Notes: generated by a model from the letters alone, not told the origin. 38,693 nucleotides of DNA from CALSPH01 sp041690035 (GCA_041690035.1 JBDNFC010000054.1:1-38693), one strand, 5' to 3'; shown: positions 1 to 8,363, numbered from the stretch's first letter. Program-made: numbers and translations.

Positions 1-256
1 TAAAATGCCTAAAATTGCTCAAGAATTGGGTATTTCTGGAATTTTGTTAATTCGATTTGAAGTTGATGAATTTGGAAATATTGACAAAATTGAGCCAGTT
101 GCTCCCTTAGAGAAGAGATTGGGTTATGGTTTAGAGGATGATTGTATTAGAGTTTTAAAATTAACTCAAGGAAAATGGCTGCCAGCTATTCAATTTGGTA
201 TTGTTGCTAAAAGCTATCATAGGATGCCTATTGAAATAGATAATAGTTCATTTTAA
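1..256 (+). CDS. TonB C-terminal domain protein, 5' partial
   Basis: The reading frame is open to the left edge (the codon before the first ATG at 5 is AAA), so this is the tail of a longer gene. The 83 visible residues fit a TonB C-terminal domain: the GISGILLIRFEVDEFGNID stretch matches the usual 'G.v.v.f.V...G.i' strand pattern, and a later conserved 'lk..gkW.PA' block appears as LKLTQGKWLPA. In energy transducers this periplasmic domain contacts outer-membrane receptors; in Bacteroidota it is also found on many proteins of unknown role. The N-terminal anchor is outside the window, so the exact type cannot be stated. No clear terminator follows; 257-462 holds nothing I recognise. Confidence 0.7.
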   Translation, partial: KMPKIAQELGISGILLIRFEVDEFGNIDKIEPVAPLEKRLGYGLEDDCIRVLKLTQGKWLPAIQFGIVAKSYHRMPIEIDNSSF

Positions 257-462
257 AGACATTAATAAAAAAAGAATCTGTAATGGAGCAATACCATAAA
301 AGTTTAATTTTTTTCTGTAATCGGTATGTTGCAAAACACTTACAGCTTAAATTGACCACTTTATGTGAATTTAAAATTTTCTAAACTATTTATTTTCAGC
401 TGACTAGTAATAATTTATGGACCTATAAACTAAACAATAATCCCAATAATAGGATGTGTTAA

Positions 463-1989
463 CTATTGAATTATAATTTTATTTGTAAACTTTTCTTGCT
501 CATTAAATACGTTTATTATGAACATTCCTTTTTGCAAATCGTTGCTATTTAAACTTAAAAAGTTTTGAATGTTTGAAAAGGAATATAAAATTTTTCCTGT
601 TAAATCCATAACCTCGATTTGATAAACATTTGAAGTTGGCAAAACGATTTGTATATTTTCTCCTAAAAAAGCTGGAACAGGATATGTTTTTAGGTCAAGC
701 TTTGGTAATGGGGAAACATTAACAACTGCTTTAGGAAAATGTGTGATATAAAAAGAGCCACTTGGTCTATGATTTAGTTCAGTTCCTACAAGAGTTCCAT
801 CTTCTCTAAATAATTTATAAGTTGATTCCAAAAGGTAAGCAGCTGTTGCAGTATTTACCAATACTGGCACATCAATACTTATTGTAGTTTCATTTGACCA
901 ATTGTCAGTTGTTTCGGTTGTGTGGGTAAAACTTTTGCTCAATGTTATTGAAGCACTTAGGCCTAAACCAGAATAACCGACTGTCATTTCAATGCCCGTA
1001 GTTTGAGCGTAAGATTGTGCATTAGACTGACTTGTTCCAAAGGATGTTGACCAATTCATAGTAACTGTTTCTGCCCCTTGATTGTGCGTAAAATTTATCA
1101 TTCTGTAACGGGTTTCTCTCACCATTTTATAAGTGGGCGATTGTACAATTTTCTGGAGCATATTGAGCTGTGGATTGTTTACACTAAACCAAGGCAAATA
1201 AGTGGTGGCTACTGTTCCGTTAGCAGAATACAATGAAGGCTGATTTAAGCTATTAAGCACAGGAAGTTTAGGAAATAAAGTATCTGCAGGAAGTTCTTCT
1301 CTGATAGGTAAAATTAATGCATATAAGTTTGCATTAGCACTAGTCGGTTTAGCATGGCTTGAGTGTCCAATAAAAGTATTGGGTGAAAGATAAATTTTTC
1401 CTGAGTCAGGGTATGCTAATGGAGCACCAATTCCCCAAGCACTAAAATCTGCATTTGCTCCAGAGCCTGCATCGTTCCATATCACAGATGTAGAAACTAT
1501 GCCGCCTATTACATATTCGGCTTTAATACACCTCATTGCATTTAATGAAGGTGCATTATAGCCGCTATTGGCTACCAATCCCATTGCTACATATCCTTGA
1601 GGAGGATTTGGCCTCCAAATTGAACCATCTTGCGAAGCGCCAGATCCAAAATCAGCCCATATTCGTGTATAACTAAGGGGCGCAGCAAGAATTTTGCCAG
1701 AGTCGCTAATATCGCGAACAACTGCAAGAACTTGTCCAGTGGCACTATGACTTCTTACCGCCAAATCTCCAAGTGAATGAAACCCAGCCATGCTTGTCAG
1801 GACAGGACGAAAAAAAGCGCCATTCATATTTGCGCCACTACCTGCGTCATTCCAAATACGAGTAAAATTAGTTACAAAACTAATTTCTAAATCGCCATTT
1901 CGGAAAATAGATTTTTCTGAAACTTGGGCATTTGTGAAAGAAAATAAAATATAATAAATATAACTTAATATAATATATTTGCTGTTAAT
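463..1989 (-). CDS. Secreted Vps62-like / aerolysin-like protein with T9SS sorting domain
   Basis: The first ATG in frame (1827) is too late. The frame stays open upstream to a stop at 1993-1995 and encodes a signal peptide (IILSYIYYILFSFTNAQ) and the first of three Vps62/DUF946-type repeats. These read RIWNDAGSGANMNG, RIWADFGSGASQDGSIWRP and VIWNDAGSGANADFSAW. No in-frame ATG, GTG or TTG precedes the signal peptide; the best candidate is ATT at 1987-1989, giving about 508 aa. The middle (about 850-1080) is Ser/Thr-rich with alternating polarity (around MTVGYSGLGLSASITLSKSF, then a TTETTDNWSNETT loop, then ISIDVPV). This looks like the membrane-inserting module of aerolysin/ETX-MTX2 pore-forming toxins. 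The C-terminus (YPVPAFLGENIQI... to KFTNKIIIQ) is a type A T9SS sorting domain, implying export across the outer membrane. The Vps62 and T9SS calls are fairly firm; the aerolysin-like call is inference. The non-ATG start may mean a decayed gene. Confidence 0.7.
   Translation of the reverse strand: MNSKYIILSYIYYILFSFTNAQVSEKSIFRNGDLEISFVTNFTRIWNDAGSGANMNGAFFRPVLTSMAGFHSLGDLAVRSHSATGQVLAVVRDISDSGKILAAPLSYTRIWADFGSGASQDGSIWRPNPPQGYVAMGLVANSGYNAPSLNAMRCIKAEYVIGGIVSTSVIWNDAGSGANADFSAWGIGAPLAYPDSGKIYLSPNTFIGHSSHAKPTSANANLYALILPIREELPADTLFPKLPVLNSLNQPSLYSANGTVATTYLPWFSVNNPQLNMLQKIVQSPTYKMVRETRYRMINFTHNQGAETVTMNWSTSFGTSQSNAQSYAQTTGIEMTVGYSGLGLSASITLSKSFTHTTETTDNWSNETTISIDVPVLVNTATAAYLLESTYKLFREDGTLVGTELNHRPSGSFYITHFPKAVVNVSPLPKLDLKTYPVPAFLGENIQIVLPTSNVYQIEVMDLTGKILYSFSNIQNFLSLNSNDLQKGMFIINVFNEQEKFTNKIIIQ
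1974..1981 (+). promoter_or_regulatory. Putative -7 element for the CX4CH lipoprotein
   Basis: TATATTTG matches the Bacteroidota TAnnTTTG element and sits 19 bases before the ATG at 2001. No TTTG is seen at the expected -33 distance. The site lies inside the signal-peptide region of the divergent Vps62-like gene. Confidence 0.35.
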
Positions 1990-2000
1990 ATATTATAAAA

Positions 2001-2573
2001 ATGAGAAAAATAAATTTAATTGCAGCAATGGCTTTTTCAGTAATACTGTTAAGTAACTGCAAAAAAGAAGGTGAAAAACCAGCAGCTAATATAAATATTT
2101 GTTCAACCAAAACCATAGATTTTACTACAAGTAAAGAGGACGAAGGAAATTGTGAAAAAGATGGTCAAATAACTATTTCCGCATTTGGTTCAACAGGTTT
2201 TACTTTTCAATTACAATCAGGCGCATTTCAAACATCAAATAGTTTTAAAGGTTTGGTAGCAGGTATTTATTCCATAACAGTAAAGGACATAGATGGTTGC
2301 ACCAAAACTAAGGAGGTGACGATCAATCAAGGAGGAACTATTGGAAACAATTTTTTAGCAGTTAAAGATTTATTAAATATGAAATGTGCTATTTCAGCTT
2401 GCCATACTGCCAATGGAGCTGTTCCCAATATTTTTTCGACAGATTGTAAAATAGTCTCAAAAGGGACTTTGATGAAGGTAAAAGCGGTAGATAATAACAT
2501 GGGCAATTTAGATTCTACAGAAAAAGCGGTTATTTCAGCTTGGTTAGCTTCAGGTGGAAAATATACTAACTAA
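2001..2573 (+). CDS. Lipoprotein with SprB-like repeat and CX4CH haem motif
   Basis: A 190-aa protein with a lipoprotein signal peptide (lipobox LLSNC, Cys20). Residues about 50-108 resemble a SprB repeat (DGQITISAFGSTG... GIYSITVKDIDGCTKTKEV), a module common in Bacteroidota surface proteins. Residues 129-135 read CAISACH, a CX4CH motif. This variant of the CXXCH haem-attachment site recurs in Bacteroidota proteins annotated with c-type cytochrome domains, where it is followed as here by a region ending in 'AWLASGG'. The protein is probably anchored in the outer or inner membrane and may bind one haem c; candidate distal Met ligands are near residues 158 and 167. It is divergent from the Vps62-like gene, with 11 bases between the proposed starts. 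The electron-transfer role is inferred from the motif alone. Confidence 0.7.
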   Translation: MRKINLIAAMAFSVILLSNCKKEGEKPAANINICSTKTIDFTTSKEDEGNCEKDGQITISAFGSTGFTFQLQSGAFQTSNSFKGLVAGIYSITVKDIDGCTKTKEVTINQGGTIGNNFLAVKDLLNMKCAISACHTANGAVPNIFSTDCKIVSKGTLMKVKAVDNNMGNLDSTEKAVISAWLASGGKYTN

Positions 2574-2689
2574 TAGTTACCCTTAGGGTATTTAATCCAA
2601 AAGAGAATAAAATAATACGAATTATCGAGACAATAAAATTCCACTAAACAGATATTGAGAAGACAGATGCAACAATATTTGGGTTTAAT

Positions 2690-3667
2690 CTAATTGCTAA
2701 TCCAATTCAATTGGTCTTTTACAAAAACAAAAGGACGTGTAAAGTTTTTTTGAAACAAGCTGCCTGTTCCCAACCCTTGAGGCAAGTCAGGTCTGTATTT
2801 GTTAACCCAAAGGGCTATTTGATATAAACCAATATTGCTTTCTAAAGCACTTGTTGCCCACCAATCTATGTCGTTTTTTTGAGCTTCTTTTATCCATAAA
2901 TCACAGTTGCTAAAACCGTTTAGAAGGGTGGGCTTTAATACTAAAAATGCAGGTTTAATATGTTTCAATAAGTCTGTTTTATTGCCGCTATAGTTTATTA
3001 ATTCTTCGTCTAAAGCAATTTTAATTTTGCTTTTTGCACAAATTTCTTGCATTGCATCCCATTGATTTGCCTTTATTGGCTGCTCTATAGAATGAATGGT
3101 GTACTTATTTAAATCTTTTAATTTATAGAGGGCGTCATCTATATGCATTGATCCGTTTGCATCTAGTCTAATTTGAATATTGTGTGGATATTTTAGCCTT
3201 ATTTTTTCTAAAAATCTGCACTCAGCATCAAAATCATGCTGCCCTACTTTTATTTTAATGCAATCAAAACCATTTGCCACTTTTTCTTCTAGTTCCTGCC
3301 ACATTTGCTCAAAATCACTCATCCATACCAAGCCGTTAATTTTTATGGTTTCGTCATATTTTGGTTTTCCACGCAGGCTAGATTCTAACAGCATGCCCTC
3401 AATAGCAAATCTAACAGAAGAGGGTGCCTCGCTTAGCCATTCTTGCTGTTTTTTTTCGGGAATGCCATCTTGTATTTCTAAAAAATCAAGGCAGTCTTGT
3501 ATGGTCTCTTTGCTTAGATGGGGTAGGGGTGCTACTTCTCCCACCACATTTTGCCCCAAAATGTGAGCCCTAATCAATATTATTTTTCTGTCTTCATAAG
3601 CAATACTAGCTGTTTTTGCAGGTTTTAAAAACTGAAGATTTTCTTGGCTGATGCTAATTGCAATCAT
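2690..3667 (-). CDS. menC: o-succinylbenzoate synthase (MenC), enolase superfamily
   Basis: Dehydrates SHCHC to o-succinylbenzoate in menaquinone synthesis. Enolase-superfamily catalytic features are visible in order: KxK in CIKIKVG, the metal-binding Asp in RLDANGS, Glu in IEQPI, the acidic ALDEELI, and the second catalytic Lys in LVLKPTLLNG. The frame is open upstream to an ATG at 3736, but I choose the ATG at 3667 (MIAISISQENLQF). The upstream residues would lie wholly within menA, and the 3667 start makes the classic ATGA overlap with the menA stop, suggesting translational coupling. This gives about 325 aa, close to MenC proteins of this phylum. Other muconate-lactonizing-type enzymes are less likely next to menA. 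Confidence 0.88.
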   Translation of the reverse strand: MIAISISQENLQFLKPAKTASIAYEDRKIILIRAHILGQNVVGEVAPLPHLSKETIQDCLDFLEIQDGIPEKKQQEWLSEAPSSVRFAIEGMLLESSLRGKPKYDETIKINGLVWMSDFEQMWQELEEKVANGFDCIKIKVGQHDFDAECRFLEKIRLKYPHNIQIRLDANGSMHIDDALYKLKDLNKYTIHSIEQPIKANQWDAMQEICAKSKIKIALDEELINYSGNKTDLLKHIKPAFLVLKPTLLNGFSNCDLWIKEAQKNDIDWWATSALESNIGLYQIALWVNKYRPDLPQGLGTGSLFQKNFTRPFVFVKDQLNWISN

Positions 3668-4557
3668 AGCTGGGTTTGTATTAGCGCGGTTAAAAAAGTA
3701 AATAAACCAATCGCAAAAGTTTGCAATGATACCCATTTTAGTTGTTGGTTAAATCCTGCTTTATCTTGCCTTTCTAAATTTAAGAAAAGGTGAGCTATAG
3801 GGATAAAAAGGATTAAATTTAAGCTTAAAATGAGCATGTTAAAATTAACCATCAGTATACAGATACCTATTGATGCTAAACCTAAAATTAAAATTTGATA
3901 TTGTCTGCTTTTTTTATATCCAAATGCATTTGCCAGAGTTTTTTTATTGTTTTTTAAATCAGAATCTATATCGCGCATATTATTGATGTGCAGTACCGCG
4001 CATGCCAAAAAGCCCATTATTGTTGCTGCAATTATGATGATTAAATCAATGACGTGGGTAAAAATATAGTAGGAAAACAATACTGATACTAAGCCAAAAA
4101 AAATAAAAACAAAAATATCGCCTAAGCCAAGGTAGCCATAAGCTTTTTTGCCCATGGTATAGGCTATAGCAGCAATGATGGCAATGCATCCTGTTGTAAA
4201 AAGTGTTGCAGCTTCCATTATTGTTGGGTTAAAAATAATAATTAAATAAATCCCTATAAGCAAGGTAAATAAAATGAGATAAGCAATAGCCCATTTCATC
4301 TGCCTTTCAGAAATAATACCTGCTGTAAGCGCCCTATCGTTTCTATCTGCTTTTTGGTCAGTGCCTTTTTGATAATCTCCTAAATCATTTGCAAAATTAC
4401 TTAATATTTGCAAAAGCAATGCTACTAAAAGTGTTAAAATAACCAAGCCGTAGTGGATCGAGTATTCAGATAGTATGGCAATGCCTGCTGCCATCAATGG
4501 CCCTGAAAGTGCCAAAGGCAATGTTTTTAGTCTGGCAGCTATGATCCATTTTTTCAT
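3664..4557 (-). CDS. menA: 1,4-dihydroxy-2-naphthoate polyprenyltransferase (MenA)
   Basis: A UbiA-superfamily membrane prenyltransferase that joins a polyprenyl chain to DHNA to make demethylmenaquinone in the inner membrane. The 297-aa protein is mostly hydrophobic helices (about 8-9). The first Asp-rich motif is NDLGDYQKGTDQKADRNDRA (Mg-diphosphate binding) and the second is NNMRDIDSDLKNNKKTLA, both typical of MenA. It starts directly after a TATCTTTG element (4568-4575) and its stop overlaps the menC start, so menA and menC form a two-gene operon. The family and the neighbour make the call firm. Confidence 0.92.
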   Translation of the reverse strand: MKKWIIAARLKTLPLALSGPLMAAGIAILSEYSIHYGLVILTLLVALLLQILSNFANDLGDYQKGTDQKADRNDRALTAGIISERQMKWAIAYLILFTLLIGIYLIIIFNPTIMEAATLFTTGCIAIIAAIAYTMGKKAYGYLGLGDIFVFIFFGLVSVLFSYYIFTHVIDLIIIIAATIMGFLACAVLHINNMRDIDSDLKNNKKTLANAFGYKKSRQYQILILGLASIGICILMVNFNMLILSLNLILFIPIAHLFLNLERQDKAGFNQQLKWVSLQTFAIGLFTFLTALIQTQL

Positions 4558-4567
4558 TAATACTTTG

Positions 4568-4575
4568 CAAAGATA
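4568..4575 (-). promoter_or_regulatory. Putative -7 promoter element of menA
   Basis: TATCTTTG on the minus strand matches TAnnTTTG and ends 10 bases before the menA ATG, so the transcript would start very close to the start codon. No TTTG lies at the expected distance upstream. Confidence 0.45.
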
Positions 4576-4730
4576 CTTGAATATAGTATTTAAAGGCCTT
4601 TTGCGTGTAAAAGAAAAAAAGAAGCCTTTTTTGTTCCACCTTTTTGGGGTAACCTGCCGATTTTTTTTGGATAAGTTTTATATTTCTGTTTACCGCTATC
4701 AGTATCATCGAATTTGGCTTAGCCAATGTG

Positions 4731-6278
4731 CTAACCGGCCCAATCTTCTCTATCTAAGCTTCGGTATTGTATGGCTTCTGCAAGGTGTTCTACTTGAATA
4801 TCTTGCGATGCAGCTAAATCTGCAATGGTTCGGGCTACTTTCAATATTCTATCATAAGCACGGGCAGATAGGTTTAGCCTGTTCATAGCTGCTTTTAGCA
4901 AAGCTTGGCCAGCGGTGGTAATAGGGCAGACTTCTTTTACTTGATTGCTAGGCATCTGTGCATTGCAATGAACAGTTTCTTGGGCTTCAAAACGCAGGCT
5001 TTGTATTTCTCGGGCTTTTATAACCCTTTTGCGCACCATATCACTGGTTTCGTTATTTTTATTTCTGCTAGATAATTCATCAAAACTAACAGGTGTAACC
5101 TCTATATGAATATCGATTCTATCTAACAAAGGGCCACTTATTTTTGATAAATAGCGCTGCACTATTCCGGGGCCACAAACACACTGCTTATCGGGGTGAT
5201 TATAATAGCCACAAGGGCAAGGATTCATGCTAGCAACAAGCATAAAACTACTGGGGTATTCGACCGAAAAACTTGCTCTGCTGATGGTTACTTTTCTATC
5301 TTCTAAGGGCTGCCGCATTACTTCTAACACAGATCTTTTAAACTCTGGCAGTTCGTCTAAAAAAAGCACTCCATTGTTTGCCAAAGATATTTCGCCTGGT
5401 TGTGGAATATTTCCCCCTCCCACTAAAGCTACATCGCTGATAGTGTGGTGGGGAGATCTAAATGGACGAGTGGCTATTAAGCTACTGTTGTCACCTAGTT
5501 TACCTGCCACAGAGTGTATTTTTGTGGTTTCTAATGCCTCGTGCAGGCTCATGGGCGGCAGAATGCTAGGCAAACGCTTGGCCAACATTGTTTTGCCTGC
5601 TCCTGGAGGGCCAATTAAAATAATATTATGTCCACCAGCTGCAGCAATTTCCATAGCGCGTTTAATATTTTCTTGTCCTTGAACATCGCTAAAATCGCTG
5701 CTAAAACGATCTTGATTTTTTTCAAAATCGCCACGTGGGTCAGATATGCAAGGTTCTAATTTTATTTCGTTGTTTAGAAAATTAACGACTTCTTCTAAAT
5801 TTTTGAGACCGTAAACGTTTAAGTCTTTTACAATAGCAGCTTCTTTGGCATTTTGTTCAGGAAGTATAAAACCAGTAAAACCATCCTTTTGGGCCTGTAT
5901 AGCAATGGGCAAAGCACCTTTTATTGGCATTAGGCCGCCATCTAGGCTCACTTCGCCCATGATTAAAAATTTTTCTAAAGGTTTTATGTCAATAATTTCT
6001 CCACTTGCTGCCAATACTCCAATTGCAATTGTAAGATCGTAGGATGAGCCCTCTTTTTTCATATCAGCGGGCGCCATATTTACCACAATTTTTTTGTGTG
6101 CATAATCTAAACCTAGGTTTTTAAATGCGGTTTCTATGCGAAGCCAACTTTCAAGAATGGCCTTGTCGGGCAATCCTACTAAATTAAATCCAGGCTTGCC
6201 CGCCCCAGTATTGGTTTCTACTGTGATGGTGTATGCATTTACGCCATACACGGCAGATCCATAAGTTTTTACAAGCAT
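4731..6278 (-). CDS. comM: YifB/ComM family Mg-chelatase-like AAA+ ATPase
   Basis: A 515-aa protein, about the usual length for YifB/ComM. Domain order: an N-terminal Lon-substrate-like ChlI fold (GSAVYGVNAYTITVE... GLPDKAILES), then the AAA+ core with Walker A GPPGAGKTMLAKRLPSILPP, the RPFRSPHHTISDVALVGGG block and Walker B GVLFLDELPEF, then a Cys-rich insert (CPCGYYNHPDKQCVCGPG) and the C-terminal Mg-chelatase helical domain. In Vibrio and Haemophilus ComM is a helicase that promotes branch migration during natural transformation. In Bacteroidota the role is not well established, and the gene is widespread and vertically inherited. It stands alone on this strand, 173 bases from menA, and marks the left flank of the accessory island. 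Confidence 0.92.
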   Translation of the reverse strand: MLVKTYGSAVYGVNAYTITVETNTGAGKPGFNLVGLPDKAILESWLRIETAFKNLGLDYAHKKIVVNMAPADMKKEGSSYDLTIAIGVLAASGEIIDIKPLEKFLIMGEVSLDGGLMPIKGALPIAIQAQKDGFTGFILPEQNAKEAAIVKDLNVYGLKNLEEVVNFLNNEIKLEPCISDPRGDFEKNQDRFSSDFSDVQGQENIKRAMEIAAAGGHNIILIGPPGAGKTMLAKRLPSILPPMSLHEALETTKIHSVAGKLGDNSSLIATRPFRSPHHTISDVALVGGGNIPQPGEISLANNGVLFLDELPEFKRSVLEVMRQPLEDRKVTISRASFSVEYPSSFMLVASMNPCPCGYYNHPDKQCVCGPGIVQRYLSKISGPLLDRIDIHIEVTPVSFDELSSRNKNNETSDMVRKRVIKAREIQSLRFEAQETVHCNAQMPSNQVKEVCPITTAGQALLKAAMNRLNLSARAYDRILKVARTIADLAASQDIQVEHLAEAIQYRSLDREDWAG

Positions 6279-6853
6279 ACTGCAATTTTAACCTTTTTTT
6301 AATCAATTTAAAATTTATAAAATCCCATTTTGTAATCAAAGTAAATAAAACCCCTTTTTTAGGGGATGAATACTCAACTTAAAAAAACTATAAAATGTTA
6401 GAAAGAAAGTTTATCTTTTGGTAAAAAATGATAAAAAAATTTATATCGTTAAGCGTATTCGTCAAATGGCTGGCTAATTTTTAGCTGTTTCATTCAATTG
6501 GGCAAAAAGCAGGCTGATTATTTTTATCGGCTGATTTATTTACCATTTTAATAAAAATACCTAATTGCAACCGCAAAAGCCCAAAAATAGTCTTACAAGT
6601 AATGCCAATAAATGAATCAACATTAGGAAAGCTGTTGGTTTTTTTAAAGAGCCAATGCCAAAGCCCTACGCCTCAATTTTAAGCACCCCTAAATTTAAAC
6701 AAAAATATGAGCATGCAACAAAATTAGATGTCTTAAAACGCCTCTAATGAAGCCGTTTTTTTCTCCTAAAATTGAGCTTTTGTGTTTTTTTGAGAGCTTG
6801 TGCAACAGGCGCTGCTGTTAGTGGCTGGTGTTATTTATCGAGTTGAAAAATGA
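6279..6853. other. 575-base gene-less stretch at the left island edge
   Basis: AT-rich sequence without a convincing ORF on either strand. I looked on the minus strand for the missing C-terminal part of the HPF gene and did not find it. The end next to the Doc toxin (about 6780-6850) is less AT-rich and reads, on the minus strand, as a run of AACACCAGCCACTAACAGCA type; I cannot assign it. A 4-bp CCCC/GGGG hairpin at 6351-6365 is too weak to call a terminator. Confidence 0.5.
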
Positions 6854-7297
6854 TTAGTTTTCGTTGTTAAGGCCCTTGGCATAAATTATTTTCAATTTTA
6901 ATTCCTCACTATAGTCGTCTTCGTAAATTATTGAGTTGATTATTTCAAAAAGTAAATCTTTATCAATTCTGTTGTCTGCTACGTCCACAGCAACGTTTTC
7001 CATTTCGGCAATAAAACGTTCTGTTCTGAATGAACAATTATTGATTTCCAAGAAATAAGCAGATAATACAATTGATGCTCTTTTATTTCCATCTTGGAAA
7101 CTATGATTTTTGTTAATTGAGAAGAATAGGTGCGTAATTTTATGTTCCAATTCTGGATAATAAAAATCATTTTGAACATGTTCGATAACACTGTCCAATA
7201 AGCCTATATTCAAAATGCCTAATGCCCCTCCTGATTGATTTATTATTTCGTCATGAACTTTTATAGCATGTGTAGTGTCAAAATATGCAAATGCCAT
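6854..7297 (-). CDS. Doc-type Fic-domain toxin (death-on-curing family)
   Basis: A 147-aa protein with the Fic/Doc active-site motif HSFQDGNKR at residues 65-73. The His, the Asp and the Gly-Asn-Lys-Arg block are all present, so the active site looks intact. The Lys (GNKR rather than GNGR) and the short length point to Doc, which phosphorylates EF-Tu Thr382 in phage P1, rather than to AMPylating Fic proteins. The preceding ILNIGLLDSVIEHV segment is the usual Doc N-terminal helix region. The gene starts one base after the stop of the HTH protein at 7299, so the two are certainly co-transcribed and probably translationally coupled. No small Phd-like antitoxin is present, so the upstream protein is the likely partner. 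The substrate is inferred from the family. Confidence 0.85.
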   Translation of the reverse strand: MAFAYFDTTHAIKVHDEIINQSGGALGILNIGLLDSVIEHVQNDFYYPELEHKITHLFFSINKNHSFQDGNKRASIVLSAYFLEINNCSFRTERFIAEMENVAVDVADNRIDKDLLFEIINSIIYEDDYSEELKLKIIYAKGLNNEN

Positions 7298-7298
7298 T

Positions 7299-8309
7299 TT
7301 ATCGATCTTTTAATCGTTTAAAAACATCCAACAGGTCAGGATTTTCAATTACTCTTTGCAAGAGGTCTTTACTTTTATCACCTAAAAATCTGTTGTAGTC
7401 CGCTGCACTTAATGAATTGATATAGGGTTTAAGCCTTTCATGAATAATATTCCGTAAACCATAGTCTCGGCTTGCCATTTTACTTCTTGCATCTTCAATT
7501 TGTGGTATCCAAAATCGTTGTTTTGAAAACTCATCTATCAATTCGTCTAATTCAGTTGGTTGCAGGTTTCTGTTTAGTTTTTCAGACTTTAATTTCATTA
7601 CATCTGCTATCCCCACTTCAAATGAAGCAATCAGCCTAAGAACTTCAGAATACATAGTGTCCCTCATGTTTTCCTTTTCTTCTAACCTCAGTATCACTTT
7701 ATATTCAGCCGATTTTTCAAGAAAAATGGCTTTGTAAATTGCATCAGTATAAACAGCATATTTGTAGTTACCCATTTCCAAATATTTGTTTAATGCTTCT
7801 GTAAACTCTTTTCTATAAGCTGGTTCACGAGCCATCGCAATTAAAAAATCTTCTTCACGTTGATTGATAAACTTTGTTGAGCCACCTAATTTGTGATTAA
7901 GTGTATCTATCACAATGTCTAATATTTTACTTCGTAATGCTTTAGCTTTTTCACTTTCGGTTAGCAGCATGCCTAAATTTAAAAATGAACGAAAATTGAA
8001 AATCCCAAGTTGAGGAGCTTTAGCTCCTTCTTGCAACATCCAACTAAATTCTTCTTTAAATTCTTTGAGTGCTTTCCCTTTTAGATTTACATAACCATTA
8101 TGCTTTAATTCTTCCTCGTTTTGAGATAAATATCTGTCTATGGTCGAATTGTCTATGGCATAAAAGTCTGCAATTTGTTGCCGTGTAAATTTGTATTCAC
8201 CTTGAAAAAGCATGCCTGTAATACCCAAGTAAGTTTGAATGTTCTCTACAGCTTTTTTATTGTTAAGTATATTTTGTCGGTCAATTGCCGAAACTGTTAA
8301 ATCTTTCAT
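7299..8309 (-). CDS. DNA-binding HTH protein, candidate antitoxin/regulator of Doc
   Basis: A 336-aa mostly helical protein. Residues about 42-61 (TRQQIADFYAIDNSTIDRYL) form a clear helix-turn-helix with the 'IA..Y.id.sTI.RyL' pattern. The rest is charged and helical with no catalytic motif I recognise. Similar large HTH proteins are often encoded directly before Fic/Doc genes in Bacteroidota and are annotated only as DNA-binding proteins. It is the first gene of the doc operon, with a perfect 9-bp inverted repeat (8338-8363) just upstream, which would suit autoregulation. Whether it neutralises the toxin is inference. It is far larger than Phd (about 73 aa), so if it is an antitoxin it is of an unusual kind. 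Confidence 0.7.
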   Translation of the reverse strand: MKDLTVSAIDRQNILNNKKAVENIQTYLGITGMLFQGEYKFTRQQIADFYAIDNSTIDRYLSQNEEELKHNGYVNLKGKALKEFKEEFSWMLQEGAKAPQLGIFNFRSFLNLGMLLTESEKAKALRSKILDIVIDTLNHKLGGSTKFINQREEDFLIAMAREPAYRKEFTEALNKYLEMGNYKYAVYTDAIYKAIFLEKSAEYKVILRLEEKENMRDTMYSEVLRLIASFEVGIADVMKLKSEKLNRNLQPTELDELIDEFSKQRFWIPQIEDARSKMASRDYGLRNIIHERLKPYINSLSAADYNRFLGDKSKDLLQRVIENPDLLDVFKRLKDR

Positions 8310-8337
8310 ATATCCTAATATTGTTGAAAGGTTTTAA

Positions 8338-8363
8338 TGTTTCCCTTACATATGAGGGAAACA
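8338..8363. promoter_or_regulatory. Perfect inverted repeat, candidate operator of the HTH-doc operon
   Basis: TGTTTCCCT and AGGGAAACA form a perfect 9-bp inverted repeat around an 8-base centre (TACATATG), 28 bases before the HTH gene's ATG. Position and symmetry suit a dimeric repressor site. There is no T-run, so a terminator is unlikely. Confidence 0.5.

Noticed and set aside
3180..3566. 128-aa plus-strand ORF inside menC
   Set aside because: Antisense shadow of a firm enolase-superfamily gene; composition unlike a real protein.
3668..3736. N-terminal extension of MenC
   Set aside because: Lies entirely in menA coding sequence; the ATGA overlap start is more natural.
4590..4640. Possible terminator after comM (AAAGGCCTTT palindrome and A-rich run)
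   Set aside because: The palindrome has no loop and the spacing to a T-run is poor on either strand.
6351..6365. CCCC-TTTTTTA-GGGG hairpin as a terminator
   Set aside because: Only four G-C pairs, no T-run in a useful place, and it lies upstream of comM rather than after a gene.
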